Source of the DNA: Deltaproteobacteria bacterium
GTDB taxonomy: Bacteria > Desulfobacterota_B > Binatia > UBA9968
Assembly: GCA_005879255.1 (NCBI GenBank)
Contig: VBKY01000121.1
Location: forward strand, 1 to 8,151
DNA: 8,151 nt
Direction: 5' to 3'
Shown here piece by piece: positions 5,216-8,151 of this stretch. The first letter of the stretch is position 1. Each line of letters opens with the position of its first letter. A program made the position numbers and the translations under genes. The notes below the pieces were generated by a model. It made no database searches, was not told the DNA's origin, and worked only from the letters and a program-made list of their open reading frames with translations.

Positions 5216-6429
5216 TGGAGCACCTCGCGGCGTTTGAGCTCGGCGATCTCCGCTGCGGAACACTTTAGCCATTCATGCAACACTTCGACGCCATGCTCGC
5301 CCAAACTTGGCGCGCTGCGCGGCGCCGGCAAAGTTACAGAGGACAACGAGAACGGCAGGGTAGTGGTCAACATGGAACCGACGCGCCGCTCCGCCATTCT
5401 AGAGAACGCTGTCCCCGAGTCTGCGGAGTCGATGACCTCGTTGATGCGTCTGACTCGATCGGCACTGATGCCAACCGCTCGCAAGCGATCTTCGACTTCC
5501 TTGCTGGAATACTGCTTTGTCCAAGCCGAAATCGCTTGATCGATCTCGTCGTGGTTTTGCAGCCGATCGGCTGCTGTACGAAAGCTCCGGTCTGGTCCCC
5601 AGTGCTCCTGGCCGATCAACCTTGTCAGTGCATTCCATTGGTCATCGGTCTCGGCGCACAGAGAGCACCAGTTATCGGTGCCGGCGCAGGCATAGACTCC
5701 TTGTGGAGCACAGCGATCCGATCGATTGCCGCGGCGGCTTGGAACGGTGCCGTTGATGGCGCTGCTTAATAATAAAGAACCGATCATCGCCGCGCTGCAT
5801 TCAAATTGGCTCAAATCGATGACTCTGCCCTGGTCGCTTTTTCGCCGCTGATCGATGGCTTGAAGGATTGCAAAGCAAGCATGCAGCCCGCCGATATAAT
5901 CGTTCCAGGAATTGGAGATCGCCGTCGGCGGATCGCCTTCCGCGCCGGTGACCATCATCAAACCACTGTATCCCTGAAGGTTCATATTCATGCTGGTCCA
6001 GTCACGACGCGGCCCGTCATGACCGTAACCGGACATGCTGACGTAGATCAGCTTTAGATTGGTTGCTTTAAGCCTTTCGTAATCGAGCTTGAGACGAGCC
6101 ATGACACCGGCGCTGAAATTTTCGATCACCACGTCCGACACTGCGGCTAAACGGGCGGCGATCTTCTGACCGGCTTCATTCTTCAAGTCGATGGCGATGG
6201 AACGTTTGCTGCGATTGGTATTCAAATACGACGCGTGGCGTCCGTCGTCGCTGACAAAGGTAGATGGCCAGGGATGATCCGGATGTTTGCTGCTTTCTAC
6301 TCGAACCACGTCGGCGCCTAAATCGGCCAGCAGACGGGTGCAAAACGGGCCGGCGAGCACGTGAGTGAAATCCAAGACGCGGATTCCCGCAAGTGGCGGG
6401 AGCAAGGTTGCCTGAGCGTCGGTGGGCAT
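5212..6429 (-). CDS. CaiB/BaiF family class III CoA-transferase with intact catalytic Asp
   Basis: This 405-residue protein is of full family length and would transfer CoA between carboxylic acids in the cytoplasm, through a mixed-anhydride and thioester intermediate on an Asp. Motifs run in the expected order: LAGIRVLDFTHVLAGPFCTR at 13-32, LADLGADVVRVE at 34-45, SKRSIAIDLK at 74-83, ENFSAGVMARLKLDYERL at 103-120, and SMSGYGHDGP at 131-140. Next come GYSGLMMVTGAEGDPPT and catalytic Asp177 in NDYIGGLHACFAILQAI, then GRVIDLSQFE. The C-terminal SLGEHG is typical. Its likely donor (succinyl-CoA or another acyl-CoA) and acceptor cannot be read. Mesaconyl-CoA, benzylsuccinate and carnitine transferases belong to the same family. 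The ATG is 4 bp after the SBP2 stop and has no strong ribosome binding site, so it probably depends on coupling. Confidence 0.93.
   Translation of the reverse strand: MPTDAQATLLPPLAGIRVLDFTHVLAGPFCTRLLADLGADVVRVESSKHPDHPWPSTFVSDDGRHASYLNTNRSKRSIAIDLKNEAGQKIAARLAAVSDVVIENFSAGVMARLKLDYERLKATNLKLIYVSMSGYGHDGPRRDWTSMNMNLQGYSGLMMVTGAEGDPPTAISNSWNDYIGGLHACFAILQAIDQRRKSDQGRVIDLSQFECSAAMIGSLLLSSAINGTVPSRRGNRSDRCAPQGVYACAGTDNWCSLCAETDDQWNALTRLIGQEHWGPDRSFRTAADRLQNHDEIDQAISAWTKQYSSKEVEDRLRAVGISADRVRRINEVIDSADSGTAFSRMAERRVGSMLTTTLPFSLSSVTLPAPRSAPSLGEHGVEVLHEWLKCSAAEIAELKRREVLQ
5221..5226 (-). promoter_or_regulatory. Ribosome binding site deciding the GTG 5215 start
   Basis: On the minus strand GAGGTG inside the last codons of the CoA-transferase gene leaves 7 nt between GAGG and the GTG. 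Together with the GTGA stop-start overlap at 5212-5215 it indicates translational coupling, so the two products should be made in similar amounts. Confidence 0.65.
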
Positions 6430-6433
6430 GGCG

Positions 6434-7393
6434 TTAATGAATGTTCAGTTCTTTTTGCGCTTGTAGAAGTAAATCGCGGCTGGCCACTTGAGACAGCGGG
6501 ATTTCTTTCTTAACGCTGCCGCGATCCAACTCATACTGAATCAGGTCTTTCAGCGCCTGATCGGTCAAGCTTCCATCGGCGCTGTAACACGGCAAGTAAT
6601 TGTCAAAGGCTGCGCGGCTAATCGCGAGATCGAGTTTAAGCCATTTTGCGGCGATCCCCACCGATTCTTCTTGATGCTCTCGAATGAATCTGAGTGCCTC
6701 GATGCTGCCTTTAATGGTCCGCTTCACCTGATCGGGAGATTGCTTGAGTTTTTTATCGGTGACGACGATGGCGTTTTGCGTCAGCGGCACATGATCGCGC
6801 GACCAGAGCAGAACTTTGTAGCCTCTCTTCATGCCGAAAATATCAGCAGGGGATGAAACGAACGCCGCGTCGAGCTTGCCGCCGTCCATGCCGGCAATTC
6901 GCGCAGTGTTATCGCCCGCGGGCAAAAGGTTGACATCTTTACCGGGCTCCATGCCCGCCCTGCGCAACAGCGTCACCGTGGTCAGGTACAGCTGGCTTCC
7001 GAACGTGCTGATGCCGATCGTCTTGCCGCGCAAATCTGTGAGCTTTTGTACGTTTGGTTTGACCAGCAGCAGATAGCCAAGCTTGTCTTGCGTCGTCATG
7101 ATCAACTTGATCGGCAGTCCCTTGATCGCTCCAGCGATTCCCGGCCCGGTGCAGACGGCGTAGTCGAGATCTTCAGAGAGCAGGGTATTGGTCGCGATCG
7201 CGCAGGGCACTAACACATGCTCGGGCGCGAGCGCGTGTTTTACGTAAAATCCTTTCTTCTCGGCGATCATCGTCGGCAAAAACCCAAGCGACACGGCTGA
7301 AATGCCGATGCGAACTCGGTCCTGTGAATAGGCAGCGGCTTGAGGCCAAAAAAAGATACTGGCCAGCAGTATCATCAACGTCGGTTTGGTCAT
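6434..7393 (-). CDS. SBP2: NMT1/THI5-like ABC transporter substrate-binding protein
   Basis: This is a 319-residue secreted solute-binding protein. Residues 1-21 are a signal peptide (hydrophobic MILLASIFFW, cut after PQAAA). The mature chain has the family order: RVRIGISAVSLGFLPTMIAE, KKGFYVKHAL, a LLSEDLDYAVCTGPG segment lining the cleft, TDLRGKTIGIS at the second lobe, and GGKLDAAFVSSPADIFGMKRG. It therefore resembles SBP1 and SBP3 in architecture while differing in detail, so they are paralogues and probably bind related or different solutes. Its ATG overlaps the SBP3 stop (ATGA), and AGGA at 7399-7402 is 5 nt upstream. It is followed 4 bp later by the CoA-transferase gene, which links uptake to CoA activation. 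No transporter membrane component is in view. Confidence 0.9.
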   Translation of the reverse strand: MTKPTLMILLASIFFWPQAAAYSQDRVRIGISAVSLGFLPTMIAEKKGFYVKHALAPEHVLVPCAIATNTLLSEDLDYAVCTGPGIAGAIKGLPIKLIMTTQDKLGYLLLVKPNVQKLTDLRGKTIGISTFGSQLYLTTVTLLRRAGMEPGKDVNLLPAGDNTARIAGMDGGKLDAAFVSSPADIFGMKRGYKVLLWSRDHVPLTQNAIVVTDKKLKQSPDQVKRTIKGSIEALRFIREHQEESVGIAAKWLKLDLAISRAAFDNYLPCYSADGSLTDQALKDLIQYELDRGSVKKEIPLSQVASRDLLLQAQKELNIH

Positions 7394-8151
7394 GGTTTTC
7401 CTAATCTGGTGAAAAAACCATCGTTATCGATTTCTTTGATCAGCGAGGCATCGAAAAAATCCGTGGCTTTCATGCCTTCGAGTTTTGGCGTCGATTCCCT
7501 CAAGTCTTCGATACTCGCCTGAATGGCGTCCTCACGCGGATAGGGTTTCGCGGGAATCGCGTCCAAGAACTGAACTCTATGGGTAAAGTCCAACAGTTTT
7601 GAATTCTCTACGCGCATATACTTGCGGAATACCTGATAGGTCAGTTCTTTGTTCTTTCGTCCGGCAGCAATGGCCTCACTATAGGCCATGAAAAATGCTT
7701 TGAGCCGCGGGCGCAACTCCTTCAAAAATTGTCTGGTGGTATTGATCTCGCTTCCAGGGGAAGGTACGCCAAAGTCCTTGGGCTCTCCCAATACCGAGAT
7801 TTTCTGCCCGCCCAATTCGGCAAATTGAAAAACCTTATCAGACTCACCGATAGTCGCATCGATCTTGCCCTGGAACATCAGTTGAATTCGCTTGTCCGAT
7901 TCGCTCACTCCGGTGGGGATGAGCGATACATCTTTGCCTACGATGAATCCTAATTTAGCGAGGATGCGGCGCAGCAGAAAGTCCGTTCCGGCGCCGATCC
8001 TGCTGCTGCCGACGATTTTTCCTTTGAGCTCCGTTGGGGATTTGATCGACGGCAGAGCAATCAGCTGATATGGCAGGGCGCCGTTGGTGGAGACCGTGAC
8101 GATCGGCGCGCCGCGCGCCACGGCGCTGACGACTCCTGAGCTGGAATCCGT
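7390..8151 (-). CDS. SBP3: NMT1/THI5-like ABC transporter substrate-binding protein (5' end outside the window)
   Basis: This is the C-terminal part, about 253 residues, of another binding protein of the same family. The reading frame is open to the window edge. The GTG at 8121 lies in the middle of the conserved GVVSAVARGAPIVTV stretch, so it is not a start; roughly 70-100 residues, including the signal peptide, should lie beyond 8151. Visible landmarks are SPTELKGKIVGSSRIGAGTD at the second lobe, FQGKIDATIGESDKVFQFAE in the cleft, and AIPAKPYPREDAIQASIEDL near the C-terminus. That last segment resembles the FDPKPYPSLDGLKNM segment of SBP1 more than SBP2 does, so SBP1 and SBP3 may be the closer pair. 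It is the first gene of the operon that can be seen; the promoter is outside the window. Confidence 0.88.
   Translation of the reverse strand, partial: TDSSSGVVSAVARGAPIVTVSTNGALPYQLIALPSIKSPTELKGKIVGSSRIGAGTDFLLRRILAKLGFIVGKDVSLIPTGVSESDKRIQLMFQGKIDATIGESDKVFQFAELGGQKISVLGEPKDFGVPSPGSEINTTRQFLKELRPRLKAFFMAYSEAIAAGRKNKELTYQVFRKYMRVENSKLLDFTHRVQFLDAIPAKPYPREDAIQASIEDLRESTPKLEGMKATDFFDASLIKEIDNDGFFTRLGKP
7399..7402 (-). promoter_or_regulatory. Ribosome binding site and coupled start of SBP2
   Basis: AGGA lies within the final codons of SBP3, 5 nt before the SBP2 ATG. The stop and start codons share bases (ATGA, 7390-7393), which points to translational coupling of the two binding proteins. Confidence 0.6.

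Noticed and set aside
5275..5769. 164-codon plus-strand open frame opposite the CoA-transferase gene
   Set aside because: Antisense shadow of a well-conserved protein; no ribosome binding site or known domain.
8119..8121. GTG as the start of SBP3
   Set aside because: The frame stays open to the window edge and the codon lies inside a conserved family segment, so the protein would lack its signal peptide and most of its first lobe.
1..8151. tRNA or rRNA genes, CRISPR arrays, insertion sequences, phage attachment sites
   Set aside because: No regularly spaced direct repeats, transposase-like proteins, terminal inverted repeats with target duplications or tRNA-like cloverleaf sequences were seen on either strand.

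Overview
The window is protein-coding bacterial chromosome. It looks like a free-living, probably uncultivated soil or sediment Gram-negative bacterium. Base composition is moderately GC-rich by eye. The gene content combines several NMT1/THI5-like (SsuA-type) periplasmic binding proteins with class III (CaiB/BaiF) CoA-transferases and split MaoC-type hydratases. That mix is common in lineages such as Betaproteobacteria, Desulfobacterota/Binatia, Rokubacteria and Tectomicrobia, but no marker gene is present, so the phylum is an inference only.

Layout. Positions 1-301 hold no confident complete gene. They may contain the 3' tail of a gene entering from the left (3-152, weak), and they contain four inverted repeats, a possible promoter and a good ribosome binding site. 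A plus-strand gene for a secreted substrate-binding protein follows (302-1348). After a 185-bp convergent gap, every other gene lies on the minus strand in one tightly packed run. Read in its direction of transcription the order is: SBP3 (8151-7390, 5' end outside the window), SBP2 (7393-6434), canonical CaiB-family CoA-transferase (6429-5212), MaoC-N-like hydratase half (5215-4679), divergent CaiB-family protein (4678-3569), MaoC-like hydratase half (3546-3097), and aldehyde dehydrogenase (3003-1534). Junctions are ATGA and GTGA overlaps, a direct TAA-ATG abutment, and gaps of 4, 22 and 93 bp, so this is almost certainly one operon.

How the genes may work together (inference). The binding proteins would capture a small organic acid or aromatic-like solute in the periplasm. 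The CoA-transferase would activate a carboxylic acid to its CoA thioester. The MaoC pair would hydrate an enoyl-CoA, and the aldehyde dehydrogenase would oxidise a semialdehyde, possibly 2-oxoglutarate semialdehyde, to the acid. No permease, ATPase, regulator, lyase or acyl-CoA dehydrogenase is visible, so the pathway is incomplete here and the substrate is unknown.

The most unusual point is that both enzyme families occur as an apparently complementary pair in alternating order. One CaiB paralogue keeps the catalytic Asp (D177), while the other has His at that place (H149) and has lost other family motifs. One MaoC half keeps the Asp of the hydratase motif but has Trp in place of His, while the other keeps the His but has Asn in place of Asp. 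This suggests heteromeric enzymes in an undescribed acyl-CoA pathway.
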